Source: a bacterium (GTDB lineage Bacteria; Pseudomonadota; Alphaproteobacteria; Micavibrionales; UBA2020). From it: a stretch of DNA of 64,000 nt. The stretch covers positions 875,960-939,959 of the forward strand of contig JAQSDV010000002.1 of NCBI GenBank assembly GCA_029945425.1, read 5' to 3'. Below, piece by piece: positions 47,953 to 57,745 of this stretch. The position numbers and the translations under genes were made by a program. A model generated the notes under the pieces. It worked only from the letters and a program-made list of their open reading frames with translations, was not told the origin of the DNA and made no database searches. Position 1 is the stretch's first letter. Every line of letters starts with the position of its first letter.

Positions 47953-48007
47953 GCATGTTCGGTTCGAACGGTATCGTTTTACTTATAATGGCGTCCGAAA
48001 TCAAGGG

Positions 48008-48811
48008 TTATTTTGGGGGCGCGGGTGGCGGGGCGGATGCTTGCTTTGCGGGCGCAGGGGCTGCCAAATCCTTGAAACCGCCCCATTTTTTCAGGTCCTG
48101 CAGCATCGTTTTGTAATCCGGGTCTTCCGAATAGTCGTGCGGGCCGGGGTGATTGGCCTGCCAGATGCCCGTCACGAAGGCGGCAACGGCCCCGGCATCG
48201 GGATAGCTGCCATTCACCGGATAGGCCATCAAAACCGAATTGCGGCTCTTCTCCAGCCCTTCGCCCAACGCGGGCTGGACGTATGGCACGGGGATCTGCC
48301 GCGCGCCCCATTTTTCGAACAGGGCGATGCGTTTCGCCGGATCCATGCTGTCGTCTTCGGGTTTCACGACGGCGGGGTTGTTGACCTCGATAATAACGGA
48401 TTTCAGGGGTACGCCGCTTTCGACGGCGAGTTGCTGCAATCCCTTGATGCGTCCCTCCACCATCAGCCGGCCGAAGCCGCCGCCCTGCAAATCGGGGGAT
48501 ACGGCGTTATAGGCGAGCAGGCCCGCGCCGGTCTGCGAATAGAAATAGGCGATGCCGATCGCGGCAAGATCGGCCTTTTCGGGATCGGGCTGTTTCAGGT
48601 TTTTGCCGGCCAGCAATATCACGCGCTTCACGCCGTTGACGGGGCTGCGCAGGCGGGTTTCAATTTTCTCCAGGCTGTCGCGTTCGTCCTCGATCGGGAA
48701 AGCGGGCTCGTAAATTTCATGATAGGCGCGGCGCATGAGCGATATCGCATGTTCGTCGCCCGCGCGGACAACCAGCGTTTCGGAAGATGCAGCGTTAAAA
48801 TCGTGCTTCAT
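48008..48811 (-). CDS. GNAT-family N-acetyltransferase-like protein
   Basis: LLAYNAVSPDLQGGGFGRLMVEGRIKGLQQLAVESG resembles GNAT motif A. Confidence 0.65.
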   Translation of the reverse strand: MKHDFNAASSETLVVRAGDEHAISLMRRAYHEIYEPAFPIEDERDSLEKIETRLRSPVNGVKRVILLAGKNLKQPDPEKADLAAIGIAYFYSQTGAGLLAYNAVSPDLQGGGFGRLMVEGRIKGLQQLAVESGVPLKSVIIEVNNPAVVKPEDDSMDPAKRIALFEKWGARQIPVPYVQPALGEGLEKSRNSVLMAYPVNGSYPDAGAVAAFVTGIWQANHPGPHDYSEDPDYKTMLQDLKKWGGFKDLAAPAPAKQASAPPPAPPK

Positions 48812-48864
48812 GCGGCCTTTCTTTAACCAAGACCACTGTACCCGATTATCAATATTATGTCAAA

Positions 48865-50715
48865 TTAGCCTTCGCCCGTGCCGTAAACGGGGCAGGCATC
48901 CACGATCTGGAAGTTTACGGTGCGTTTGCCCTGCCAGGTATTGATGGTGGCATGACCGGCAAGATGCATGGGCGCGTTGCCGCCCTTCAGCAGCAGGGGG
49001 CCGAGATCGGTATCCATCGCACGGAATGCGATAGCCTTGATGCTCGTGCCGCCGGCGGTGTCCTGGATGTAGCAGCTGACATGGCGTTCGCCGACAACCG
49101 TTGCGCGCACGACCTTGACGCCCGTCAGCGCAAAGCGCGGCTCCGAATTGCCCGCGCCGTAGGGTGCGAGCATGCCGAGTTTTTCAACAAGGTCGATGGT
49201 GAGTGCGGGCGTGGACAGCACGCTGTCGAGCCGCAGTTCCGGCGAAAATGTTGCGCCTTTCAATTGTTCTTTGGCATGGGCATTCAGGAATTCGCAGAGC
49301 GCGGAAAATTTCGCGCGCGCGACAGTGAAGCCCGCCGCCATTTTGTGCCCGCCGCCCGCGATCAGCAGGCCTGCGTCTTTTGCCGCGATGATGGCAGCAC
49401 CCAGATCGATGCCGGGGACGGAGCGCGCCGACGCCTTGCCGATATCGCGGTCGTCGAACGACACGACGCAAGTGGGGCGGTTGTATTTTTCCTTGATGCG
49501 CGCGGCCACGATGCCGATGACGCCGGGATGCCAGCCTTCGCCGCCCGCCACAATCACGAGGTCGTCGGTGATTTTATCTTCGACATAGGCGACCGCGTTT
49601 TCGATCACGTCTTCTTCGATATGTTTGCGCTCGGCATTATATTCGTGGAGTTTCTTGGCGAGCACGCGCGCCTCCAGCGTGTCGTCGGTTGCGAGCAGGC
49701 GCCAGCCGAGATTTGCTTCACCGACACGGCCGCCCGCATTCACGCGCGGGCCGAACACGAAACCGGCATGGAACGCTGTCGGTGCTTCGGAGACGGCGGC
49801 GAGATCGGAGAGCGCGGTGATGCCGGGGTTCATGCGCATGCCCATGATGCGCAAACCCTGTGCCACAAATGCGCGGTTCACGCCCGTCAGCGGCACGATA
49901 TCGCAGACAGTGCCGAGCGCAACGATATCCAGCCATTGCAGGATACGGGGTTCCGGCCGTTGTTCGTTATACCAGCCTTGCGTGCGCAACAACCGGTTGA
50001 CGGCCACGATGGTCAGGAACGTCACGCCAACAGCGGCCATATGCCCCTGTCCGCTGGTGTCATCCAGACGGTTCGGGTTGACGACGGAATGCACGGGCGG
50101 CAATTTCGACTCTGCACGGTGATGGTCGAGGACGATGATGTCGAGGCCAGCAGCAGCACCAATCGCCAGCGGTTCAAACGCCGTGATGCCGCAATCGACG
50201 GTGATCAAAAGGCGCATGCCTTCGCTGTGCAGTTGCAGCATGGCATTGGCGTTCGGGCCATAGCCTTCGTGGATGCGGTCGGGAATATACACGCGCAGGT
50301 CGCGGCCTTGCGATTTAAAGAAACGCTTCAGCAGCGCGGAGGATGTTGCGCCGTCCACGTCGTAATCGCCGAACACCGCAACCTTTTCGCCGGTCATGAT
50401 GGCGGAGGCGATACGTTCGGCCGCTTTATCCATGTCCTTAAGCGTCGAGGGATCGGGCAGCTGCGCCTTCAACGTTGGCGTCAGGAATTCGGTCACGTCG
50501 TCAAAACCGACGCCGCGCGACACAAGAATACGGCTCACCATTTCGGGCAGGTCATGTGCCTGCGCAATGCCGGCCGCCAGCCGTTCATCCGTTTCCGCAA
50601 AGACCCAGCGTTTACCGAGCGCGGAGTTTTCAACCGACAGCACGGCAGCAGGCTGCGCGGCCTTGTCGGGCGTCGCGGCGCTTTGCTGGAACTGTGATTG
50701 CGCATTCACGGTCAT
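48865..50715 (-). CDS. recJ: Single-stranded-DNA-specific exonuclease RecJ
   Basis: VAVFGDYDVDGATSSALLKRFF, YIPDRIHEGYGPNANAM, TVDCGITA, VLDHHRAESKLP, GPRVNAGGRVGEANLGWRLL, GGHKMAAGFTV. Confidence 0.96.
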   Translation of the reverse strand: MTVNAQSQFQQSAATPDKAAQPAAVLSVENSALGKRWVFAETDERLAAGIAQAHDLPEMVSRILVSRGVGFDDVTEFLTPTLKAQLPDPSTLKDMDKAAERIASAIMTGEKVAVFGDYDVDGATSSALLKRFFKSQGRDLRVYIPDRIHEGYGPNANAMLQLHSEGMRLLITVDCGITAFEPLAIGAAAGLDIIVLDHHRAESKLPPVHSVVNPNRLDDTSGQGHMAAVGVTFLTIVAVNRLLRTQGWYNEQRPEPRILQWLDIVALGTVCDIVPLTGVNRAFVAQGLRIMGMRMNPGITALSDLAAVSEAPTAFHAGFVFGPRVNAGGRVGEANLGWRLLATDDTLEARVLAKKLHEYNAERKHIEEDVIENAVAYVEDKITDDLVIVAGGEGWHPGVIGIVAARIKEKYNRPTCVVSFDDRDIGKASARSVPGIDLGAAIIAAKDAGLLIAGGGHKMAAGFTVARAKFSALCEFLNAHAKEQLKGATFSPELRLDSVLSTPALTIDLVEKLGMLAPYGAGNSEPRFALTGVKVVRATVVGERHVSCYIQDTAGGTSIKAIAFRAMDTDLGPLLLKGGNAPMHLAGHATINTWQGKRTVNFQIVDACPVYGTGEG

Positions 50716-51744
50716 TTACTTGAAACCGCCTTTGAGCAGGAAGTTATGCGACGCTTCGATACGGCGCACGGTGCCGGTTTTCGAGCGCATGATGACGGAA
50801 TTGGTCGACGCACCGCCCGCATGGCGGCGCACGCCCTTCAGCATCGGGCCGTCGGTCACGCCGGTTGCGGCGAACATCACGTCGCCTTTTGCAAGATCCA
50901 GCAAACCGTATTTGCGGTTCAGGTCGGTGACACCCCAGCGCGCGGCGCGGGATTTTTCGTCCTCGTTGCGGAACAGCAGGCGGCCCTGCATGAAGCCGCC
51001 GATGCAGCGTAGCGCCGCCGCCGCAAGAACGCCTTCGGGTGCGCCGCCGGCGCCGAAATAAATATCCACGCCGCTATCAGGCTGGCAGGTGGCGATCACG
51101 CCGGAGACGTCGCCGTCGGAAATCAGCATGATGCGCGCGCCCGCTTCGCGGACCTTTGCGATCAGTTCTTCGTGGCGCGGACGGTCGAGGATGCAGGCGA
51201 CGAGGTCGGACACATCGGCGCGTTTTGCCTTCGCCAGTTCTCTCAGGTTTTGCGCCGGAGATTCATCGAGGTCGACGACATCATGCGGCAGGCCGGTCAT
51301 GCCGATGGCAATTTTTTGCATGTACACGTCGGGCGCATTCAAAAATCCGCCCTTTTCCGCCATTGCAACGACGGCAAGCGCGTTGGGGCCGCCCTTGGCG
51401 GTGATGGTGGTGCCCTCCAGCGGGTCGAGGGCGATGTCGAGTTCGGGGCCGTCGCCCGCGCCGACTTTTTCACCGATATAGAGCATGGGCGCTTCGTCGC
51501 GTTCGCCCTCGCCGATCACAACGGTGCCGTTGATGTGCATGGTGTTGAGCGCGCGGCGCATCGCATCGACCGCCGCCTGATCCGCCGCCTTTTCATCGCC
51601 GCGGCCCATGAGCAGGGAGGCGGAAAGCGCGGCAGCCTCGGTCACGCGCACGAGTTCCAGCGCAAGGTTGCGGTCCATCGTCAGTTTTTCGTTCACGCGG
51701 GCTTCTCCGTTGTCGGAAACAGTCTTGAGGGAGGGTTGTGCCAT
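50716..51744 (-). CDS. glpX: Class II fructose-1,6-bisphosphatase
   Basis: MDRNLALELVRVTEAAALSASLLMGRGDEKAADQAAVDAMR, VVIGEGERDEAPMLYIGEKVG, DIALDPLEGTTITAKGGPNALAVVA. Confidence 0.96.
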   Translation of the reverse strand: MAQPSLKTVSDNGEARVNEKLTMDRNLALELVRVTEAAALSASLLMGRGDEKAADQAAVDAMRRALNTMHINGTVVIGEGERDEAPMLYIGEKVGAGDGPELDIALDPLEGTTITAKGGPNALAVVAMAEKGGFLNAPDVYMQKIAIGMTGLPHDVVDLDESPAQNLRELAKAKRADVSDLVACILDRPRHEELIAKVREAGARIMLISDGDVSGVIATCQPDSGVDIYFGAGGAPEGVLAAAALRCIGGFMQGRLLFRNEDEKSRAARWGVTDLNRKYGLLDLAKGDVMFAATGVTDGPMLKGVRRHAGGASTNSVIMRSKTGTVRRIEASHNFLLKGGFK

Positions 51745-51756
51745 TCGCAAAATCTC

Positions 51757-53055
51757 CTAGCTCTTGAATTCCTCGATACGCATCAGGTAGGGCGGCTCCA
51801 CCACAGCCTGCAACTGGCCGATTTGTTCGGCCACCTTTTGTATGCTGTCTTCCGACGTATCATGCGTGGTCAAAATGACCGGCACGGCCTGATGGGGGTC
51901 GCGCCCGCGTTGAAGGACGGATTCCAGCGATACTTTATGATCCCGTAAGATGGCTGAAATATCGGCGATAACACCGGGCTGGTCAAGCACCATGAGCCTG
52001 AAGTAGTAAGACCCTATTCTATCAAGGATATTTGCCGGTTTCATCACGCCGACCTTGCCGCCATCCATGCCCATCAGCGGCAAGGTGCGGCCGCGCGCCA
52101 CATCGGCGATGTCGGAGACAACGGCGGAGGCTGTCGCGTTGCCGCCCGCGCCTGCGCCCATCAGCAAAACTTTTCCAACAAAATCGCCGTCGACATAGAC
52201 AGCGTTCAGCGGGCCTTCGGTTGCGGCGATGGGTGAATCTTTCGGCACGAGGCAGGGCTCGACAGATTGCTCAATACCTTTATCGGTGCGGCGCGCGATG
52301 CCGAGCAGTTTGATTTTGAATCCAAGATCGGCCGCGAAGCCGATATCCAGCGCGGTGATTTTGCGGATGCCCTTGATGTCGATGTGATCGACATCGGGCA
52401 CGCAGCCGAAGGCCAGACCCGACAGGATGGAAAGTTTATGCGCCGCATCGACGCCGTCGATATCAAAGGACGGGTCAGCCTCGGCATAGCCCTTGTCTTG
52501 CGCTTCCTTCAGCACATCGTCGAAGGCGCGGCCCGTGCGGGTCATTTCGGATAGGATGAAGTTACAGGTGCCGTTCAGGATGCCAAAGACGGCGTTGATG
52601 TTGTTCGCGGCGAGACCTTCGCGCAACGCCTTGATGATCGGGATGCCGCCCGCAACCGCCGCCTCGAACGATACGGAGCCGGTGCTTTTTTTCAGGAGCG
52701 ACAGGATTTCGCCGCCGCGCTTGCCCAGCAGCGCCTTGTTGGCGGTGACGACGGGCTTGTTGAGCGCGAGCGCGGTTTTAACGACCTCATGTGCCGCGCC
52801 ATCCGCGCCGCCGATGAGTTCGACCACCACATCCACATTCGGGTCATTGGCGACTTCGACGGGGTTGTCGTGCCATTTGACGCTGGATACGTCGATGTCG
52901 CGGTTCTTGCCCTTGCTGCGCGCCGATACGGCGGTGACGCGGATTTCGCGGCCGGTGCGGTCGAACAGCAGTTGCCCGTTCTGTTCCAGAAGCTTGAAGA
53001 CGCTGGCGCCGACATTACCCAGACCTGCGATGCCGATTTTCAGGGGTTCCGTCAT
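51757..53055 (-). CDS. hom: Homoserine dehydrogenase
   Basis: IGIAGLGNVGASVFKLL, VVTANKALL, FEAAVAGGIPIIKALREGLAANNINAVFGILNGTCNFIL, GYAEADPSFDIDGVDAAHKLSILSGLAFG; C-terminal ACT domain. Confidence 0.97.
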   Translation of the reverse strand: MTEPLKIGIAGLGNVGASVFKLLEQNGQLLFDRTGREIRVTAVSARSKGKNRDIDVSSVKWHDNPVEVANDPNVDVVVELIGGADGAAHEVVKTALALNKPVVTANKALLGKRGGEILSLLKKSTGSVSFEAAVAGGIPIIKALREGLAANNINAVFGILNGTCNFILSEMTRTGRAFDDVLKEAQDKGYAEADPSFDIDGVDAAHKLSILSGLAFGCVPDVDHIDIKGIRKITALDIGFAADLGFKIKLLGIARRTDKGIEQSVEPCLVPKDSPIAATEGPLNAVYVDGDFVGKVLLMGAGAGGNATASAVVSDIADVARGRTLPLMGMDGGKVGVMKPANILDRIGSYYFRLMVLDQPGVIADISAILRDHKVSLESVLQRGRDPHQAVPVILTTHDTSEDSIQKVAEQIGQLQAVVEPPYLMRIEEFKS

Positions 53056-53074
53056 GCTGGCTTCACCTTTAATA

Positions 53075-53105
53075 GAAACAACCCTTCCGGAAGAAGGGTT
53101 GTTTC
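53075..53105 (-). terminator. Perfect 13-bp hairpin between the OmpA-like lipoprotein gene and hom
   Basis: GAAACAACCCTTC-CGGAA-GAAGGGTTGTTTC; T-rich run follows on the minus strand. Confidence 0.7.
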
Positions 53106-53166
53106 ATGTTCTGTCAATACGGCCGCGGCGCGCCGCATATATAACCGGCGGTAAACCGCCGGATCG

Positions 53167-53871
53167 TTACTGGCCGTTCATATAGATTTCGCTGCGACGA
53201 TCCGCTGCTTCCTGCGACTTGTCGCCGGGGTTCAGGTTCGGTTCTTCATCGCCGCGCGAGATCGCTTCGATCCATGCCGGGGTGACGCCTGCCTTTTGCA
53301 GTTCGCCCGTCACGGCATTGGCGCGTTTCTGCGCGATTTCGAAATTGATTTCCTTGCGGCGGATGGGATCCATCACGCCATCGACGCGGGTGCTGGCATG
53401 GCCGACGACGGTCATGGCAACGTTGTTCTCGGTACCCTGAATGCTGCGGGCGAAATCGGCGAGGCGGGCGCGGTCAGCCTTGCTGATCTTTGCGGAGCCA
53501 TGCGCGAAATAAACTTCCTGCGCCAGCTGGCCGAAGCCTTGCGGGGCTGCGGGATAGCCTGCGCCAGCATCTGTGTAAACGCCGGTGCTTTCAACCACCA
53601 CGACGCCGTCCATGCCCGGGGGCAGCGGACGTTCACGCCATTTCGAGAGCGGCAGGTATTTCGGGTAGGGCTTGATCAGGCGGATGTTTTCAGCGTTCTG
53701 ACCCGCATAGCCTGTCGGCACAGGGCCCCAATGCTTCGCCATATGGGAAGGTTCGCCATGGAGCCAATTGGCGTTATCCTCGAGGTTGCGCTGGGCACCG
53801 TGATAGGTGTTCGTGCAACCGCTCGCGAGAGCAAGCGCAAGAAACATGAGAACCGGTTTTGTGAAACGCAT
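53167..53871 (-). CDS. OmpA-family lipoprotein
   Basis: Lipobox LASGC; C-terminal OmpA-like region VYFAHGSAKISKADRARLADFARSI...VVGHASTRVD...ALKRANAV-type motif. Confidence 0.82.
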   Translation of the reverse strand: MRFTKPVLMFLALALASGCTNTYHGAQRNLEDNANWLHGEPSHMAKHWGPVPTGYAGQNAENIRLIKPYPKYLPLSKWRERPLPPGMDGVVVVESTGVYTDAGAGYPAAPQGFGQLAQEVYFAHGSAKISKADRARLADFARSIQGTENNVAMTVVGHASTRVDGVMDPIRRKEINFEIAQKRANAVTGELQKAGVTPAWIEAISRGDEEPNLNPGDKSQEAADRRSEIYMNGQ

Positions 53872-53987
53872 CGGGGAGCCCCTGAATTTATGTTCTGAAT
53901 CAGCTTGATAGCCGTTAGGAGCCAGTTTGCATCAGGCGCGGGGTTTCATCAACCCCTATGTTGCTGTTTTTGCGAAAATTTTCGGGC

Positions 53988-54635
53988 TTAGCGGAGGCGG
54001 CGCAACACCATAGTTTTGAAAAAGAGGTCGCTGCCGTCGAGCGCCTTGCGCCCCGTATGGTCGGGGATTTCCTTGTCGATTACGATGCCAAATTCGGCAG
54101 TTGCGCCCGCAGCCTGATTGAACGCCTGAATAAAATCCGCAATCTCGTTCTTTCCAATCGTGAATTGGTGTTCGCGGGACGCAGGCACGGGATATTGGAT
54201 ATCGATGACGCCATTCGGTGCCACCAGCGAAAATATGGTTTTCAATGATTTGGCGCGGCTATCTTCATCCAGATACTGAAGCACGCCAACGGCCGACACG
54301 ATATCGAACGCCTTGCCCTGCCCCGAAACCTCCGGCAGTTGAGGCAGCACATCAGCATTCCATTCTATGTTTTTATCAGGGAAGGTTTTGATGCCGATTT
54401 CGCGCAACTTGTCGGCGGGTTCGGTCGCGACGACCTGATAACCGAGGCGCGCGAACATATTGGCGTCTGCCCCCGACCCCGCACCGATATCCAGCACCCG
54501 CAAGCCCTCGCCCGCGGGCAGGTTGGCGAGCAGGTCGGCATGTACCTTCTGGCGGTCCAGCTGGTTGTACTGGGCGGCCAGCGCTTCGGCGCGGTCGTTG
54601 AAATAATCTATCGCGGGCTTGTTCATGAATTTCAT
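53988..54635 (-). CDS. Class I SAM-dependent methyltransferase
   Basis: LRVLDIGAGSGADANMFARLGYQVVATEPADKLREIG. Confidence 0.85.
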   Translation of the reverse strand: MKFMNKPAIDYFNDRAEALAAQYNQLDRQKVHADLLANLPAGEGLRVLDIGAGSGADANMFARLGYQVVATEPADKLREIGIKTFPDKNIEWNADVLPQLPEVSGQGKAFDIVSAVGVLQYLDEDSRAKSLKTIFSLVAPNGVIDIQYPVPASREHQFTIGKNEIADFIQAFNQAAGATAEFGIVIDKEIPDHTGRKALDGSDLFFKTMVLRRLR

Positions 54636-54717
54636 AATATATCCAAGCGCCTATTCCGGCAACGCCTTTTATTATTGGCGGAAGGGAGCAAATCGGGGAG
54701 TCGGGCATTAGTAGGAC

Positions 54718-56148
54718 ATGAAAGAATCCGGCTTCAAATGTTTGCGTAAAGTGCTGTTTCACCCGACCCCGTCACTCGGGTTCATGCTGCTGGTCGTTAT
54801 CTGCATGATGTCGTCCTGCGCGGCGACGCCGGATGCCGATAAGGTTCTGGATAATCCGCCTGTCACAGGCGCCGCCAAAGTCACCGGCCCACGGGGTGCC
54901 CTGACCGCTGCCGAAAGCCGCGAACTCCTCAAAGACATCGGCGCGACCGAAGCTCTCCGCCGCCACCTGACGGTCGAACAGGCGATCGCCGAAAGCCCGC
55001 TGGTGGAGGGCAACTCGACCCGCATGTTGCGCGACGGCAAGCAGGCCTTCTCCGCCATCTTCGCCGCCATCGAAGCCGCGCAGCATCATATCAACCTCGA
55101 ATATTACATTCTTGAAGACATCCAATGGGAAGGCAAGTTTTTGAGCGAGGCGCTGATCCGCAAGCGCCGTCAGGGCGTCGATGTGCATGTCATCTATGAC
55201 AGCTTCGGGTCCAGCAACACGCCGCCCGCGTTTTTCGACAAGCTGAAAAAAGGCGGCGTCAAAATTCTTGAATTCAACCCCATCAACCCGCTGGAGGCGA
55301 AAAAGGGCTACGAGCCCCTCGACCGCGACCACCGCAAGATACTGGTGGTGGACGGCAAGGTCGCGATCCTGGGCGGCATCAACCTCAGCGCCACCTACCA
55401 ATCCTCCGGCAAGGGGAAATCCGGCGCGGCCGAGGGGCATGAAAGCGATTACTGGCACGACACCGATATCGAGATCCGCGGGCCCGCCGTCGCGCAAATC
55501 CAGAAACTTTTTGCGCTGCAATGGACGAAACAAAAAGGCGGCGCGCTCGATGACAGCACCTTCTATCCCAAACTGGGGTCACAGGGCAGCGAGCTGATCC
55601 GCATGATCGGCAGCACGCCGGACAAGGAAATCCCGCGTTATTACGTGACGCTGATTTCCGCCATCCGCAGCGCGCAGAAAAACATCTGGATCACCGCCGC
55701 GTATTTCTTCCCGACCGAGGAACAGGTGGATGATTTGATTGCCGCCGCCAAGGCCGGCATCGATGTGCGCGTCATCGTGCCGGATAAAAGCGACGCCGGT
55801 CTTGCGATCTCCATGCAGCACAAACATTACAGCAAGCTGCTGAAGGGCGGCGTGCGGTTGTGGGAAACGCATGGCGTGGTCCAGCATTCGAAAACCGTCA
55901 CCGTCGACGGCGTGTGGTCGGTCGTAGGCTCATCGAACATCGACCAGCGCAGCGTGGTGTTCAACGATGAATCCGATATCGTGATCGTGGGCGAAAAAAC
56001 CGCCGCGGAAATGGAGGCGATTTTCACCCAGGACGGAACCGCAGCCGAAGAAATCACGCTGAAGAAATGGAAGAAACGCCCGATCGGGCAAAAATTCAAG
56101 GACGCGTTCATGCCCCTGTGGCTGGGCATGTTTGAATCAAGCCTGTAA
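54718..56148 (+). CDS. Phospholipase D / cardiolipin synthase-like protein (lipoprotein-like N-terminus)
   Basis: Two HKD-type motifs: DRDHRKILVVDGKVAILGGINLS and QHSKTVTVDGVWSVVGSSNID. Confidence 0.9.
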   Translation: MKESGFKCLRKVLFHPTPSLGFMLLVVICMMSSCAATPDADKVLDNPPVTGAAKVTGPRGALTAAESRELLKDIGATEALRRHLTVEQAIAESPLVEGNSTRMLRDGKQAFSAIFAAIEAAQHHINLEYYILEDIQWEGKFLSEALIRKRRQGVDVHVIYDSFGSSNTPPAFFDKLKKGGVKILEFNPINPLEAKKGYEPLDRDHRKILVVDGKVAILGGINLSATYQSSGKGKSGAAEGHESDYWHDTDIEIRGPAVAQIQKLFALQWTKQKGGALDDSTFYPKLGSQGSELIRMIGSTPDKEIPRYYVTLISAIRSAQKNIWITAAYFFPTEEQVDDLIAAAKAGIDVRVIVPDKSDAGLAISMQHKHYSKLLKGGVRLWETHGVVQHSKTVTVDGVWSVVGSSNIDQRSVVFNDESDIVIVGEKTAAEMEAIFTQDGTAAEEITLKKWKKRPIGQKFKDAFMPLWLGMFESSL

Positions 56149-56161
56149 CGCGAACCCGCGG

Positions 56162-56202
56162 ACAAGAAAAAAGCGCCTGAATGAACAGGCGCTTTTTCTT
56201 GT
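56162..56202. terminator. Bidirectional intrinsic terminator between PLD-like gene and rpsI
   Basis: ACAAGAAAAAAGCGCCTG-AATGAA-CAGGCGCTTTTTCTTGT. Confidence 0.92.
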
Positions 56203-56223
56203 TGGTCCGGTAGAAGGACAAGC

Positions 56224-56718
56224 TTAACGCTTGACCCACTGGGTGCCTTTACGTGCCTTATGGCGACCGTACTTTTTACGTTCCACAACGCGGCTGTCGC
56301 GCGTCAGGAAGCCTGCCTTTTTGAGGGGCAGGTGCAGGCCGGGCTCGAAATGGACGAGCGCGCGGCTGATGCCGTGACGCACCGCGCCAGCCTGGCCGGT
56401 GAGGCCGCCGCCGGAGACGATGCAGGTCACATCGAACTGGCCGATGCGGCTGGACACTTCGAAGGGCTGGTTGATGACGAGGCGTTGCGTGCCGCGTGCG
56501 AAGTAGACAGCGATGTCGCGTTCGTTCACGGTGATTTTGCCTGAACCGCGCTGGACCCAGACGCGGGCGACCGCGTCTTTACGGCGGCCGGTGCCATAGG
56601 CACGGCCTTTTTTATCCAGAGTCTGGACGCGTTCCTGCGGAGCGATCTGGCCCACGGGAGCACCGGCTTGTTCTGCGACGGCTTCTTTGAGGTCGGAGAG
56701 GGTTTTTTTCGTTGCCAT
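56224..56718 (-). CDS. rpsI: 30S ribosomal protein S9
   Basis: [23 protein letters not shown]-terminal [25 protein letters not shown]. Confidence 0.97.
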   Translation of the reverse strand: MATKKTLSDLKEAVAEQAGAPVGQIAPQERVQTLDKKGRAYGTGRRKDAVARVWVQRGSGKITVNERDIAVYFARGTQRLVINQPFEVSSRIGQFDVTCIVSGGGLTGQAGAVRHGISRALVHFEPGLHLPLKKAGFLTRDSRVVERKKYGRHKARKGTQWVKR

Positions 56719-56726
56719 GGTACTAA

Positions 56727-57188
56727 TTACCTTTTGTTTTTCGGGTTCATCGCCGCGATGTCAACGACGGTGGGCTGTTGTGCTTCATGCGGGTGCGCAG
56801 CGCCTTTGTAAACGCGCAGGCAGGTGAGCTGCTGGCGTGCAAGGGGGCTGTCTTTCGGCATCATGCGGCGGACGGCGTTGGTGATCACGCGGCCGGGATA
56901 TTTGCCGTCGAGGATCTGGCCTTTGGACAGGCCTTTGATACCGCCGGGGTAACCGGTGTGCCAATAGAAAATGTCGAACTTGGCTTTTTTGCCGGTCAGT
57001 TTGACTTTTTCAGCGTTGATGATGATCACATTGTCGCCGCAATCGATGTTTGCGGTGAACATGGGCTTGTGCTTGCCGCGCAGGCGAAGCGCGATCAGGC
57101 TGGCGAGACGGCCGAGTACCAGGCCCTCTGCGTCGATCAGAAGCCACTTCTTCTCGATCTCAGCCGGTTTTGCTACGTAGGTTTTCAT
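56727..57188 (-). CDS. rplM: 50S ribosomal protein L13
   Basis: [56 protein letters not shown]. Confidence 0.97.
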   Translation of the reverse strand: MKTYVAKPAEIEKKWLLIDAEGLVLGRLASLIALRLRGKHKPMFTANIDCGDNVIIINAEKVKLTGKKAKFDIFYWHTGYPGGIKGLSKGQILDGKYPGRVITNAVRRMMPKDSPLARQQLTCLRVYKGAAHPHEAQQPTVVDIAAMNPKNKR

Positions 57189-57369
57189 TGTTGTTCTTCC
57201 AACTTGGTTTTTCAAAATAGTGGAAGATATATGGGGCATGCGCGCAGGCGGGTCAAGAAAAAAGTGAAAATTCAACAAAATCAATGTTGTAATTTGGGGT
57301 ATAATTATACCAAAACACTAACTTGCTGAATTTATGCCCGAATCCGGCCCGAAAAATCAAATACTCCAA

Positions 57370-57687
57370 TCAAGGCTTCGTTTCCGCCATGATCCAGTCA
57401 AGATACGCCTGATTAACATCTATCAGCGGCAGCGACACAATGCAGGGCGTCGCGAACTTGTGCAACTCTTTCACGCGTGCCTCGACAGCCTGAAACAGCG
57501 TCGCGCGGGTCTTGAAGATAACGACAGTTTCCTGCGCCTCCTCGATCTTGCCCTTCCAGTGATAGACGGATTTCATGCCGGGAATAATGTTGGCGCAAGC
57601 GGCCAGACGGTCGGTCACCACCGCATCCGCAATCGCCTTCGCCTCGATCTCCGTCGGCACCGTCACATAAATGAAAATAGCAGACAT
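57370..57687 (-). CDS. cutA: Divalent-cation tolerance protein CutA
   Basis: IYVTVPTEIEAKAIADAVVTDRLAACANIIPGMKSVYHWKGKIEEAQETVVIFKT. Confidence 0.95.
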   Translation of the reverse strand: MSAIFIYVTVPTEIEAKAIADAVVTDRLAACANIIPGMKSVYHWKGKIEEAQETVVIFKTRATLFQAVEARVKELHKFATPCIVSLPLIDVNQAYLDWIMAETKP

Positions 57688-57745
57688 GGCATGAACCTTT
57701 TTCCAGTCAATCTGAAGGCAAACAATTGCGGCGGCGGATTGTTCC

